Below are positions 11,407-22,800 of a stretch of 64,000 nt of DNA, one piece after another (the first letter of the stretch is position 1; each line of letters opens with the position of its first letter). The position numbers were made by a program, and so were the translations under genes. Location: assembly GCA_964006375.1 (NCBI GenBank), contig OZ023262.1:95520976-95584975 (forward strand), written 5' to 3'. Source of the DNA: Tillus elongatus. Taxonomy: Eukaryota; Arthropoda; Insecta; Coleoptera; Cleridae. The notes beneath the pieces were generated by a model, which was not told the DNA's origin, did not search any database, and saw nothing but the letters and a program-made list of their open reading frames with translations.

Positions 11407-12478
11407 CACACCGATAACTCAAAAAGTAATGGGCCGATTTAGATTAAATTTGGTGAATACCTTCCTTTTGCAAATGGCTTGGGCAAGTTCGTTAGCCAGG
11501 AAAATCGGCCCAGGTTTTCCCGGAAAATTTTGGATTTTCCTTCAAAAAAAATTTATATCTCCAGAATTAACAAAGTAAGGGCAAACAAATTTGGTACGCT
11601 GGTTTATGCCATTATAGGTGCGGTGCCTACCAAAATTTAGCTCTGTAGGTTAAAAGAAAAAAAAGTGCTGGGCATTTCAAGAAAAATAAATTGGGGTTTT
11701 CCTCAAAACGTCAAAGTGACAATTTAAAACATCAAAATTCGCAACATTTAGGCAAAGAACTTGAATTTAATACCGGCTATGGAAAGAAAATGTCTTAAGA
11801 AGAATGTTTTACAAACCCTGAAGTCTTAGTTTCAATCGTCATCGTCCTTCATTTTACTAACATATTTCCAGAAAATTCATTTCAAATAGACCCTTTCTCT
11901 GAGGCTTGGCAGATAATTTTTGTAGAATTTTCGTAAAAAATCAATAAAGCTCAATATATCCGTTATTATACAAGATATGAAAAAAATATTGTATACATTA
12001 ATTATACGGTGTCTTGAGCCACACCTTAAAAAATATTTGCTACCATCACAGGCTGGCCCATAAGTCGTTGGTGATACAAATAATATTTTTTTTAGTGGAA
12101 AACGCCTTATGCTTTTGCATTTTCCATCGAAATATAATGCATGTTTGTAAGTTAAGAAATTCTGGACGCAGCAAGTGCGTTATGGTAGCGAATTTTGATT
12201 GAATGCTTCATATTTAAAAAGCTCAATTTGATATTAACCTATAAGGTTGACCAGGAAACGGATTTTTTCGGTTACATTTTAAGTTTACTTTCGGAAATTT
12301 CTGTACGTTTTCAAACAATAAAGTTATTTTGATGAAACATGGCACATTGTTTCTACTATATAGATTATACTGGTAACAAAATTTGATGCGTGCTTTCTGA
12401 AAAAAAAACACATATTTGCTATTAAAAACATTGTTATGAATATTCACTACCATAACGCACTTGCTGCGTCCAGAATTT
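11191..12478 (-). repeat. Complete D-W-X composite repeat, inverted
   Basis: Module D (12163-12473) is bounded by inverted hairpin termini (ctggacgcagcaagtgcg ... cgcacttgctgcgtccag). Module W follows at about 12160-11930, then X at about 11930-11405, a (TA)n tract at 11321-11402 and the X tail with the boundary palindrome at about 11198-11225. The same order occurs forward at 47608-48808. A consistent order in separate copies suggests a single dispersed element of about 1.2 kb. No transposase was found in it. Confidence 0.75.
11321..11402. repeat. (TA)n microsatellite
   Basis: A TA tract at the usual place inside the composite repeat, between cagtttcaatt (tail) and gtatcacaccgataactc (X body). 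Confidence 0.95.
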
Positions 12479-12518
12479 TTAAATATAGTAGTATGGACTA
12501 TGTGAAAACTGGAACCTG

Positions 12519-12695
12519 TGATGAGCACTAATAAGTACACTTGGACACCCAAAATCACCACAACACATATTTCAGAGACCTTACGATCGTTTTGTTGACA
12601 ATGCCAACATCTTCAGAGGAAGAATTTTCTCTCTGAAATATATGTTGTGGTGATTTTGGGTGTTCTCCAAGTGTACTTATTAGTAGAATGGATTA
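12519..12695. repeat. Penelope-terminus inverted repeat, ~50-bp arms
   Basis: Left arm 12519-12580 (taagtacacttgga ... aaatcaccacaacac ... atttcagag) and right arm 12628-12695 are reverse complements. The ~48-bp loop on the minus strand reads ctctgaagatgttgg ... aacgatcgtaagg. That is a ctgaaga core with a GUUG/CAAC stem, but with the conserved GAAA changed to AAAA. The arm sequence also occurs upstream of the two Penelope-like RT copies (26460, 41550), which ties this repeat to that element family. Confidence 0.7.
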
Positions 12696-12934
12696 AAAAA
12701 TTTATAAATTGTACCGTAACCCAGGCTTAAATTTATATTTGTATACATATAGTCAGGCTGCCACCAAGGGGGCCTTCAAATTTTAGGATATGTCTAAATG
12801 ACAAAGCCAAATTTTAAACGATATACTACATTACTAAATATAAGATAGGTATATACCTATGGAGAGGAAAAAAAGTCTGGACGCCGCGAGTGGATTATGG
12901 TAGTGAATTTACATAAAAATGTTTTTAAAAGCAG

Positions 12935-12999
<65 letters not shown>

Positions 13000-13035
13000 G
13001 AAATTAGACATCATTGGTTACCAGTATAACCTATA
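12696..13035. repeat. Flank, then left part of module D with (TA)n
   Basis: 12696-12890 shows no recognisable feature. From 12888 a diverged D terminus (ctggacgccgcgagtgg) starts, interrupted by (TA)n at 12939-12994. It continues to accagtataacctata at 13035, where the mariner is inserted. Module D resumes at 14954. Confidence 0.65.
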
Positions 13036-14953
13036 TATGGTGGCGCATAGAAAACGAAACAGACCGATTTGCGTCCAGAGAATTTTTTTTAAGAAACCCT
13101 GAAATACGTCAATTTTAATATTGAGGGGGACATCTTTTGACATAAAACTCAACTTTGTTGCATCAACCCCTAAAGGGTGGTGATAACAACCCTTATATTT
13201 TAAATAGGTAACATGGGTCGAGTATTACATCATTTGAAAGCTCTTTCTTTTTTGAATTCAGCACACTTATCATTTTGGAAGTTTTATCCACTCGTTTAAA
13301 AATTATTCACAGTTGAAGATGCAAAAACGCATTTCACTCATTCCGATAAGAAATGTGCTGATAGTCAATGTTTTGTTGGTTTGTAAACAAAAAATTGACT
13401 ATCAGAACATTTCTTATCGGAATGAGAGAAATGCGGTTTATTATTTCAGTTTATCGATCGGTTTGATACTTTATGGTACTACCGAAAATGGTGTGACAAT
13501 GGTGTATTCTGTAGAAGAAAGTTGAAATAATTATTCTTTTTTTCAAAAACGATGACTGCCAACCGTACCGCAAATTTGTTTAATCAACGACATCCGAACA
13601 GACATGTTAACAGAAAATACATTTTGGAGCTAGTTTCCACAAAGTGGTTCAGTAGCCAACAAAAAACGGGATTCTGAACGTGAATTTCCGGTTAGAAATG
13701 AGACTACTGAGATTAAAGCTTTATAACAACTTGCTGCAGAACGAACTTTGAGCACAAGAAAATTGGCCATTGTTTCAAACATCAAAAGAAGAAGCTTTTC
13801 AGCGAATATTGAAGCATCATAAATTTCACCCGTATAAAATTCATCTTGTACAACAACTGAATGAAGATGATTTTGATCGACGGCTGGAGTTTTGTGAAGT
13901 TATGACTGCACGAATAGGTGAAAACGGGAACTTTCTGTTCAATATCTGTTTTTCAGACGAGTGTACGTTTTTATTAAACTCTACAGTCAATCGTCATAAT
14001 TGTCGTTATTGGGCAGATAATAATCCAGGAAATTTTCACGGAGTCCACACTCAAACTCCACAGAAATTGAATGTCTGGACTGGCATTTTTGGAGACCGTT
14101 TAATCGGACCAATTTTTCTTGATGGCAATTTGAGTGGCAAAAAGTATTTGGAGTTACTAGAAGATATCGTTTACCCTTTACTAATTAACACTGTTGAAAA
14201 TGTTGATCGCTATCCAGAAAATCAATTACTGTTTCAACAAGATGGAGCTCCTCCGCATTTTCACAACGTGTTAGGTAGTTTTTGAACAGATAGTTTCCAG
14301 GACAATGGATTGGGCGTAGAGGTGCTATTGAGTGGCCCCCTAGATCACCGGATGTAACTCCTTTAGACTTCTTTCTATGGGACCATTTAAAGAGTATAAT
14401 TTACGCAACAGAACCGGAGTCTCTGGAACAATTACGACGACGCATTGTTGAAGAATGCCGTCTAATAACTCCAGAAATGCTCCAGAATGTCAGAGCTCGT
14501 TTTGAACAAAATTTGTGCTTTTGCATGGAAGCTGGTGGTCAACAATTTAAACACTTACTTAACTGAATAAACATTTTTGAACGTTTGGTTTTGTTTTTTA
14601 GTTTTTTTTTAACGAAAAATTGACTAATTAGTGCATTTCTTATCATAATGAATGAAATACGTTCTTGCAACTCCAACTGTGAATACTTTTTAAACGAGGT
14701 AATAAAATTTCCAAAGAGATTAGTGTGCTGAATTCAGAAAAGAAAGAGCTTTCAAATGATGTAACACTCGATCCATGTTGCCTATTTAAAAGATAAGAGT
14801 TGTTATCACCACCCTTAAAGGGGTTGATGTGACAAAGTTGAGTTTTATATCAAAACATGTCTCCCGAAATATTAAAATTGACGTATTTCAGCGTTTCTTA
14901 AAAAAATTTCTCTGGAGGCAAACCGGTCTGTTTCGTTTTCAATGCGCCATCCT
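13036..14953 (+). mobile_element. mariner-like element with ~310-bp terminal inverted repeats, TA target
   Basis: The left end (ggtggcgcatagaaaacgaa) and the right end (complement of ggatggcgcattgaaaacga) are the tips of inverted repeats that run at least 300 bp inward, to about 13350 and 14635. Landmarks repeated in both arms are taatattgaggggg, agctctttcttttctgaatt and cgtttaaaaattattcacagtt. The insertion splits module D at a TA: intact D copies read cctatatagtagaaac across the site, and here cctata and tatagtagaaac lie on either side. It contains one damaged transposase gene. Confidence 0.85.
13748..14564 (+). pseudogene. mariner transposase, DD41D (rosa-like) type, frameshifted
   Basis: The clear open stretch is 13770-14285. 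It has a QLNEDDFDRRLEFCE block, the first catalytic Asp in CFSDECTF, RHNCRYW, NVWTGIFGDRLIGPIF and the second Asp in FQQDGAPPH. The reading frame breaks near 14270: the C-terminal motifs (RSPD-type, PLDFF-LWDHLK and a final GGQQF-HLLN) are found downstream in a shifted frame ending at 14564. At 18785-19612, where this region is in one frame, 41 residues separate the second Asp from the Asp of LDFF, which is DD41D spacing. The N-terminal DNA-binding part upstream of 13748 is also out of frame. Inactive. Confidence 0.85.
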
Positions 14954-15410
14954 GTATAGTAGAAACAAGGTATCATATTTCATCAAAGATTATTGTCTCA
15001 AAACGTACACAAATTTTCCACAATTAAAATCTTAAATGTTCGGGAAAAAACTGGTCCGATTTTTCTGGCTAATGAACCGTTTCAAGCTATTTACCCACCT
15101 GTCAACGTATAAGTATTCACAGAAAGCTCTTCGACGAAATTTCAAGAAAAAAATTGCATGAAATCTTTCAAATGTTTTTTTCACGGAAATCCGGAACCTT
15201 TTTTTGTCAATAATTTATTCAACAATAATTATTAATTACAAAACAAAATTTGACGGAAACACAAAAACTGCTGTGAAAACCGAAACCATTTACTAAAAGA
15301 ATACAAAAAATTCAAATTATATAGTACCTAACCTGTAATTAAAATTGAAAACATTAATATGCAACTTTTCTTAAACTTCTCACGGTAATTTGAACCAGTG
15401 GAAGTAAAGA
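14954..15410 (+). repeat. Right part of module D and module U
   Basis: tatagtagaaacaaggtatc at 14954 resumes the D copy split by the mariner. From about 15060 module U follows (gatttttctggctaatgaac, gctatttacccacctg, agctcttcgacgaa). It is also found near 28060-28390 and, inverted, at 21480-21900. No gene. Confidence 0.6.
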
Positions 15411-15911
<501 letters not shown>

Positions 15912-15953
15912 TTGATTTGTTTGCTGTACTTTCAGTGATTTGTTATTTGGTTA

Positions 15954-15996
15954 CGTGGACTGCAGTTTCGAACCGTCCCGGTTCATCTTCAGCACG
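15954..15996 (-). ncRNA. Hammerhead-ribozyme-like motif, core preserved
   Basis: On the minus strand the order is CGTG, CTGAAGA, one unpaired T, GAACC, GGGAC loop, GGTTC, GAAAC, TGCA, GTC and CACG. CGTG/CACG can form stem I, GAACC/GGTTC stem II and AC/GT a minimal stem III, with predicted cleavage after GTC. CUGANGA ... GAAA ... NUH is the family core. The extra T beside stem II is non-canonical. Type I hammerheads with tiny stem III are known from Penelope-like retroelement termini. Self-cleavage is inferred, not shown. Confidence 0.6.
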
Positions 15997-16045
15997 CTAC
16001 CGACTATGATCGCTCCTCCTCCTCAGGAGAGATCATAGTCAGTAG

Positions 16046-16088
16046 CGTGCTTAAGATGAACTGGGACGGTTCAAAACTGCAGTCCACG
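16046..16088 (+). ncRNA. Degenerate hammerhead-like motif, opposite arm
   Basis: Same arrangement as 15954-15996 in the inverted arm, but the core reads CTTAAGA and CAAAAC. An essential core G is changed in each part, so activity is not expected. Confidence 0.5.
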
Positions 16089-16173
16089 TAACCAAATAAC
16101 AAATCACTGAAAGTAGAGCAAACAAATCAAGTGTATATTTAAAAGTGATTACAGTGTAGTGCAATATTTCAAA

Positions 16174-16363
<190 letters not shown>

Positions 16364-16520
16364 CTAAACTGACCTCGGATCTGTGTTCTAGAGGCTCTAT
16401 ATCGTGCTTATTTAAAAAACAAAATTCAAATTTTCTTGAACAAAACTCGTGATTTCTCTCACCTTTGTTAGAAATAAAAATAAAAATAACGAATAAGTAT
16501 TGATTACAAGCTTTTACTTC

Positions 16521-16526
16521 TTTATT
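16521..16526 (-). terminator. Polyadenylation signal of the host gene
   Basis: AATAAA on the minus strand, about 40 bases after the stop codon at 16567. Its position fits the 3' end of a short 3' UTR. Confidence 0.75.
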
Positions 16527-16566
16527 GAAACCAAAACAATATGATTACAAAAAATGTAAAATATAT

Positions 16567-16749
16567 TCAGTGCTTTGCCTTTTTCCCTTTTTTTCTATAA
16601 GTAGTGAGTATTTGCTCTTCTACATCAACGCAACTAACTACTCTACTTCCCACATAGCCTCTCAGGCGTCCTTTCCATAATGCATCTTCTACTGGAAGGT
16701 AGTCCATAAATTTTGTATCAATACCACAGTTTGCCATAACATACAAACC
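16567..16749 (-). CDS. Last coding exon of a DUF1091/ML-like secreted-protein gene
   Basis: A 183-bp exon of 60 codons plus TGA. It is preceded on the minus strand by an acceptor (gtttatag) and, about 45 bases further up, by a tactaat branch-site-like string (16792-16798). It begins GLYVMANCGIDTKF, continues YLPVEDALWKG and CVDVEEQI, and ends in a basic KKGKKAKH tail. Alone it is unrecognisable. Joined to the exon at 36686-36856, whose last residues are RCPIQP, it gives a CP-x-x-P-G-x-Y junction followed by a short LP-containing region. That pattern is seen in insect DUF1091 and ML/GM2-activator-like proteins, which are small and usually secreted or lipid-binding. Both junctions are phase 0. 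The family call is from pattern memory, not a search. Confidence 0.8.
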   Translation of the reverse strand, partial: GLYVMANCGIDTKFMDYLPVEDALWKGRLRGYVGSRVVSCVDVEEQILTTYRKKGKKAKH

Positions 16750-16750
16750 C

Positions 16751-17009
16751 TATAAACAAACGTACACATATTTTAATCGTATATACATTACATTAGTATT
16801 TATTATGGAATACATTCATGTTTGTCTTCACTTTGTGTAACAATATTTTAAACAAAAAATGTATATTGCTATACAAAGGCTTTTCAAGTTGGAACTAAGA
16901 AATAGTGCTGGAAATTGAATCATAACTTCCACATAGCTATGATAATCTACTCTCCTCGGAAATACGTTCTTATGAAATTAATTTAGGGTCCATAATTTGA
17001 CCACAAAGA
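16751..17009. repeat. Intron start and module V, inverted
   Basis: 16880-17000 matches module V on the minus strand (tagtgctg-aaattgaatcataacttc, ctctcctcggaaa). The rest shows nothing distinctive. Confidence 0.5.
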
Positions 17010-18620
17010 AAATATTCATATTCCTGTACCCATCAACTTCTAAAACGTTATATTACACCAGGTTAAACGAAGCAAACGTCAGTTTTCACCAAAGTACCCC
17101 TTATTTATTCCCTACCCCCTGGAGCGAGCTTACACAAAAACAATTCGAAGCGTTCCCTTGTCAGGTGCTAACTGGGTACCAAATTTTAAGATGATATCTC
17201 AATTCGTTTGAAAGTTGTTGCGCCTACGAACAGACAGACGTAGAGGCCGACAGACAAAAAATCTCCTTACCAGAATCAATTCTTCTATATGTTTTGAAAC
17301 GCTACGTGGTTTTCGCAACAACAAAAAATTGAAATTTCTCTCAGCGATATTCCACCCACACACATTCAACCCCCCATTTAATTTCAGCACAGAATACCAG
17401 ATGTTTGATGTCATTAAAACTTTTCTAATAAACATACCAAAAACGTTATATTACTTAACTAAAAAAAGTCAATTTTCTCCAAATTACCCTCGATTCATCT
17501 CCCGCCCCACTGTAGCGATTTTACACAAAAACCACCCGAACCGTTCGTTTGTTGGGTGCTAACTGTACACCAGAATTGAAGACGATATATCAACTCGTTC
17601 TAAAGTTATTCTGGCTATAAACAGGCAGACATACAGACCGACATACACAAAACATTTTCGTTCCCAAATCATGTTTTCTATATGTTTTGATACTTTTTAC
17701 GACGTCTAAGCGAAACAAATTTTTGAAATTTTTGTCGCCGAACCCATACTTCCACACGTATTGACGATGTGAAAGTAATAGTCAATAATAATTGTAATAA
17801 TAAAGAGATTGATTACAACACATAACACTGACATAGAGAATATGTGTAACATATACAAAATAGTGCTGCAAATTGGACAACTTCTTCAACATAGCTGTGA
17901 TACTCCACTCTCCTCAGAAAGACATTCTCATGTAATGAATCTAGGGTCCATGACTTGGACGCAAAGAAAATATTCGTATTCCTGTACCCATAAACTGAAA
18001 CGTTATATTGCTTTAGTTTTAACGAAAAAATCATTAGTTTTCACCAAATCACCCCTCATCCCCTACCCTTGAAGCTACCTTACCCAAAACAATTTGAAGC
18101 GTTCTCTTGTCGGGTTTTAACTGGATACCAAATGTGAAGATAATATTTCAATTCGTTCGAAAGTTGGAGCGCCTACTAACAGACAGATGTACAGACAGAC
18201 AGACCAACCGACCGACACACACACAAATTTTCGTTCCAGAATCAATGTTTCTATATGATTTGAGTCTTTTTACGCCGTTTTACCAGAAAAAATTTGAAAT
18301 CTCTGTTACCGATATTCCATCCCACATATTCAACCGCTAATTTAGTTTCAGTACAGAATACTGGATATTTGATGAAATTGAAGGTTTTATAAGAAGCAAA
18401 CCCCAAAACGTTATATTTCTCGAGTTTTAGCGAAAAAAATTTCCATTCTTACGAAATCATCCCCCATTCAACCACAACCCCCTAAACCGATTTAACCAGA
18501 AAACAATCCGAGGCGTTCCTTTATCGGGTGCTAACTCTTTACCAAACAGACCTACACAGCGACAGACCGACAAACACACAAAATTTTCGTTTTCCAATCA
18601 TATTTTCTACATTCCACAAG
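17010..18620 (-). repeat. Family Y array, inverted, about four ~400-550-bp units
   Basis: Units recur with gacagac-rich tetranucleotide runs near 17225, 17630, 18185 and 18550. Each is flanked by the same gggtgctaactg-accaaat and atattccaccca-acattcaacc blocks. Module V is inserted between units near 17860-17990. No coding frame. Confidence 0.7.
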
Positions 18621-18712
18621 TATTGACGATGTGGAAGTAATACATACATGGTAACACATTCTATGAAACAAATTACAAAAGCAATCTCTGTCCTAAACCA
18701 GTGAGAGTGTAG

Positions 18713-18715
<3 letters not shown>

Positions 18716-18784
<69 letters not shown>
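18716..18784. repeat. (TA)n microsatellite abutting a mariner end
   Basis: The tract runs directly into gtggcgcattgaaacgaa, the mariner inverted-repeat tip, consistent with insertion at a TA followed by TA expansion. Confidence 0.9.
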
Positions 18785-18788
<4 letters not shown>

Positions 18789-19612
18789 GCGCATTGAAAC
18801 GAAACAGACCGATTTGCGTCCAGAGATTTTTTTAAGAAACGCTGAAACACGTCAATTTTAATATTGAGGGGGGCATGTTTTGACATAAAACTCCACTTTG
18901 TCACATCAACCCCTTAAGGGTGATGATAACAATTCTTATATTTTAAATAGGAAACATGGGTCAAGTATTACATTTGAAAGCTCTTTCTTTTCTGAATTCA
19001 GAACACTAATTTTGTTGCAAGTTTTGTCAACTCGTTTAAAAATTATTCACAGTTGGAGTTGCAAGAACGTATTTCATTCATTGTCATTAGAAATGCACTA
19101 ATTTTTCGTTAAAAAACTAAAGAACAAAACCAAACGTTCAAAAATGTTTATTCAGTTAAGTAAGTGTTCAAATTGTTGACCACCAGCTTCCATAGAAAAG
19201 TACAAATTTTGTTCAAAACGCGCTCTGGCATTCTGGAGCATTTGTGGAGTTATTAGACGGCATTCTTCAACAATGCGTCGTCGTAATTCTTCCAAAGACT
19301 CCGGTTCTGTTGCGAAAATTCTACTCTTTAAATGGCCTCATAGAAAGAAGTCTAAAAGAGTTAAATCCGGTGATCTAGGAGCCCACTCGATAGCAGCTTT
19401 ACGCCCAATACATTGCTCCGGAAACTCTCTGGTCAAAAACTCCCTAACACGATGTGAAAAATGAGGAGAGGCTCCATCTTGTTGAAACACTAATTGATTT
19501 TCTTGATAGCGATCATCATTTTCAACAATGTCAATTAGTAGAAGGTAAACGATATCTTCCAGTAAGTCCAAATACGTTTCGCCACTCAAATTTCCATCAC
19601 GAAAAATTGAAT
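18785..19612 (-). mobile_element. Truncated mariner-like element, 3' half only
   Basis: Same family as the element at 13036-14953, in the opposite orientation. The terminal inverted repeat occupies 18785-19100, followed by the C-terminal part of the transposase. The sequence breaks at about 19612 into an X-like boundary palindrome (gaatttttctacgaaaattcac), so the N-terminal half and the other terminus are missing. Confidence 0.85.
19152..19612 (-). pseudogene. mariner transposase C-terminal fragment (DD41D type)
   Basis: One frame reads SGETYLDLLEDIVY, FQQDGASPHFSHRVREF, GRKAAIEW, RSPDLTLLDFFL and on to a C-terminal EAGGQQFEHLLN with its stop at 19152. The second catalytic Asp (QQD) and the Asp of LDFF are separated by 41 residues, the DD41D spacing of the rosa/VS group within Tc1/mariner. 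A TGA replaces the Trp expected right after DFFL (19336-19338). The first catalytic Asp is lost with the truncation. Confidence 0.85.
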
Positions 19613-19659
19613 TTTTCTACGAAAATTCACTAAATAGGGTAAACAAAAATATGACCGGT

Positions 19660-20065
19660 TTCGCTCTAATTCGAGCTCTCGTTAAATCGAAACCGGCCTG
19701 CGGTTCTAATTGTAGTGAGAATACATCTAGCCTTACATACTTTGTTCCTGTAGTGGGGAAGAAATGGGCCAGGGCTGACAATTTACTAAATTCTTAGGTG
19801 GTTATATACGGTCTCTATTTTTTAACATTCTGTGTTATTTGGAGCTGCCGTGACAACATACTACTTGGTTCTACAACGAGATGGCGACACGTGTAAAAGG
19901 CGTGTCTTTCATCTCAGTTAGTTTTGCGAGGCTGGCTACCATAGCCGTATTACTGTATATGTGTATTTTCGCTGCAATTAGTAAGCCGTACTCACGAGCT
20001 CTAATTAGACCGGAACCGGTCTGCGGTTCTAATTGTGTTGAGAATACATCTAGCCTTACAGAGAA
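19660..20065 (+). repeat. ~400-bp unit bounded by ~70-bp direct repeats
   Basis: ctgcggttctaattgt-gtgagaatacatctagccttaca occurs at about 19693-19739 and 20013-20059, each after a cgagctct block. The 325 bp between has an open frame (19881-20090) that crosses into the second repeat and resembles no known protein. It could be a small direct-repeat element. Confidence 0.45.
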
Positions 20066-20079
20066 ACATAAGTTTCTTT

Positions 20080-20930
20080 TGGCGCAATAGGGTCAAGAAG
20101 TAACAGAACAATTACTTTGAAAAGTGTATTGTTTTTCTTCTTAAAGCTTAAAATTTTCGATTTCAAACGTCAAATATGGCAAATTTTTGCAAAGAACCTA
20201 CAACAAATACTGGTTGCATAGAGAAAATATCGCAAGAAGTGTATTTTACGAACCCTGAAGTTTCAGCTTCAACCGTCATTGTCCTTCATTTCGTTAAAGT
20301 GTTTGCAGGAAATTTATTCAAATAGACACATTCTCTCATGCTTTGCAGTAGTTTTGGTTATAGAGTTAAATAACTAATTTTTAGTGAATTTGCGTAGAAA
20401 AAATACGCTAGTGAGGAGACCGCCACTTTGGAATTTTAAAAAGATTTCTTAAAATGAGCGCAAACTAGCCCCTCTCTAAAACCCATATGCAGGGTTGGTT
20501 TCGGTTTTTATCTATTAACATATATACAGATCGACGCATTTCTACGGTAAAGCTCAATATATCCGTTATTATACAAGCTACGCGGAAAAATTGTAATCCT
20601 TAATTACAGGGTGTCTTGAGCTGCATTTTATAAATTTATTTTGACCATCACAGGGTGGCGCACAAGTCGTTACTGATACAAGTTTTCTTTCCTCTGACAC
20701 ACCTTTTCAATCTAAAACTCGTTATATTATTGCATTTTTTCATTTTTCATCGGATTATGATGCATGCTTATGAGAAAAAAAATTGATAGCATTACAGTTT
20801 TCGACTTGTATTTCATTTGCTTTGCAACTTTTTTTGGCACATACCAAACATTATGGTACGGTGTTTTTACCAATAAATAGTGGTGTCCCATAAAGATGAC
20901 GCATTTAAAGAGACTTTCGTTTAGATTATC
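20080..20930 (-). repeat. X and W modules, inverted
   Basis: X landmarks on the minus strand run to about 20500 (tttcttaaaatgagcgcaaac), with the boundary palindrome near 20385-20415. They are followed by W (tacagggtgtcttgagctgc; cacagggtggcgcacaagtcg) to about 20700 and related sequence to 20930. Confidence 0.6.
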
Positions 20931-21480
20931 AGTCAAAAAAAGCGAGACGCCCCTCTCAAATAGTGACTGGATTTGAAAAAATTAAAACTGCCGTAACTCA
21001 ATTTTTTCAAATAAAAGAGCCTGAATTTTATGTTTCAGAAGCGTTCTGCTTCATGTTTTGTATAAAACTCTTTATACCTACTCTATTTTTGGAAATATTG
21101 ACATTTATAATCGCATATCTTGGCTCATGTAGGACTAATTGTTTTTCCGTTTTTTTTCTTTAATTCTAATCACTGATCTGATTATGTGATTATTTAGAGA
21201 ATTTTTGAAGAAAATAATTAAAACGTTAAAATTAAGTTTGGTGCAAAAGAAGATAAGAAATTAATAATTTAATAAGATTATCTATGTCTACATTTTCATA
21301 GTGTATAAATAGTTGATAAATTGTTTTCACAAATCCCAAATGAAACTTCTAAAAGACACACTCAATAACGTTCTTATAACTGGCAGCTTGTGATATAACA
21401 ATGTAGGTACTTTTCCGCTTATATTTTTCTTTACCTCCACTGATTCACATTTCCATGAAAAGTTAAAAAAACATATTTAC
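20931..21480. other. AT-rich intronic sequence, little recognisable
   Basis: 20935-21030 (tgaaaaaattaaaactgccgtaactca) is related to 28440-28510 in inverted form. No gene or clear element in the rest. Confidence 0.4.
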
Positions 21481-21890
21481 ATTTACTTTTTTTCAGTTTT
21501 AATTACGCATTGTGTATATTGATTAAATGTATTCGTTTAGCAGATTTTTGTGTACAAAATATTTTGTTTGTTTTCGCAGACATTTTTTGCATTTCCGTAG
21601 AAATCATTTGTTGTAAGGTTTTGGTGAAATTTTGGTAATAAACAACAAATCTTTAATACTTTGTTGTGAAAATGTATTTTCGAAATTTCGTGAAAAAAAA
21701 ACTTTTCGTAAAAAATATAATTTTCGTGTAATATTACGTGAGCCAATTTTGTAACACAAATGGCGGGTTTTCGTGAGACATAAGTTTTGCAAATTTGCAT
21801 GCACACATTTGAAAAAAAATTGTTTTAAAAATGCTTTTTGCGATTAATTATATCTTGGCAGGTGTATAAATAGCCTAAAGAGGTTCGTTG
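21481..21890 (-). repeat. Module U, inverted
   Basis: Matches 28060-28390 on the opposite strand (ttttcgtgaaaaaaaaactttt; attatatcttggcaggtg; gaggttcgttggctagg). Short open frames here are not conserved between copies. Confidence 0.5.
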
Positions 21891-21894
21891 GCTA

Positions 21895-22205
21895 GGTAAA
21901 TTGGACAAACGTAATATGGTACCACACACGCGGGAGGGACTCTGCTGACGGGGGTCGTGGCGAGGTGTCCGCAAGGGAGCGTTCTGTCCCCTTGCTCTGG
22001 TGCCTAGTCGTGGACGGCTTGCTGGGGAGGCTCTCGAGAGGGGGTATGAGGGACGGGGCTATGCGGACGACATTGTCATCATAGTCCGAGGAAAGGTTAC
22101 ACAGTCAGTGTGGGAGCGCATGCAGACAGCACTGAAAGTCGTAGAAGGGTGGATGGTTGGCCAAGGGCTCGGGGTGAGCCTCGAGAAAGCAACCGTCATA
22201 CCGTA
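21895..22205 (+). pseudogene. R1-like non-LTR reverse transcriptase fragment
   Basis: This short GC-rich island carries RT motif C, GYADDIVIIVRGK (about 22057-22095), then ERMQTALKVVEGW and GLGVSLEKATVI. The preceding bases hold a motif B region (CPQGSVLSP, then LWCLVVDGLLGRL) spread over other frames, so at least two frameshifts separate the motifs. The wording is closest to the R1 clade, whose usual target is 28S rDNA; no rDNA is seen here. Both sides run directly into family U/Y repeats, so the fragment is truncated at each end. Confidence 0.8.
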
Positions 22206-22800
22206 TCTAAGACAACTACTACTTCTACATCTTCAATATGTGTGGAAGTATGGTATCCGTAACAAAAATTTCAAAAAAAGTGTTCGCTTAAACGTCGTAA
22301 AATGTGTTAAAACATTATTTGGGAACAACTTTTTTTTTGTCTGTCGGTGTGTATGTTAGTAGTAAGGGTAACTTAAGAAGTAATTAAGATGTCGTCTTCA
22401 AATTTGGTATAAAGTTAGAACCCGACAAACGAAAGCTTCGGATTGGGTTTGAGCAAAATCGCTCCAGGGAATAGGGGATGAATGGAAGGTGATTTGGTGA
22501 AAGTTGACATTAAAACTTCAGTAATATAACGTTTTAGGGTTTGTTTATTAGAAAGCTTTCAATTTCATCAAACAACTGGTATTATGTGTTGAAATTAAAT
22601 CAGGGTTAGATTGTGTGAGGGTGGAATATCGGTGACAGAAATTTCGACTTTTTTTCTGCTAAAGCGTATAAAAAGTCAGGCACATAGAAAACGTGGAAGG
22701 CATTTTTTTATCTGTCGGTCTGTCGATCTGTACGTATGTCTGCTACTAGGCATAATAACTTTCCAACGGATTGAGATGGCTTTGGGTGATGAACAAAAGG
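22206..22800 (+). repeat. Family Y copy
   Basis: Two Y units with tgtctgtcggt runs near 22338 and 22710 and the usual gttagaacccgacaaacga block at 22405. Confidence 0.65.

Noticed and set aside
19881..20090. 69-codon frame with a hydrophobic start resembling a signal peptide
   Set aside because: It runs into the second direct repeat of a small repeat unit and has no splice or polyadenylation context.
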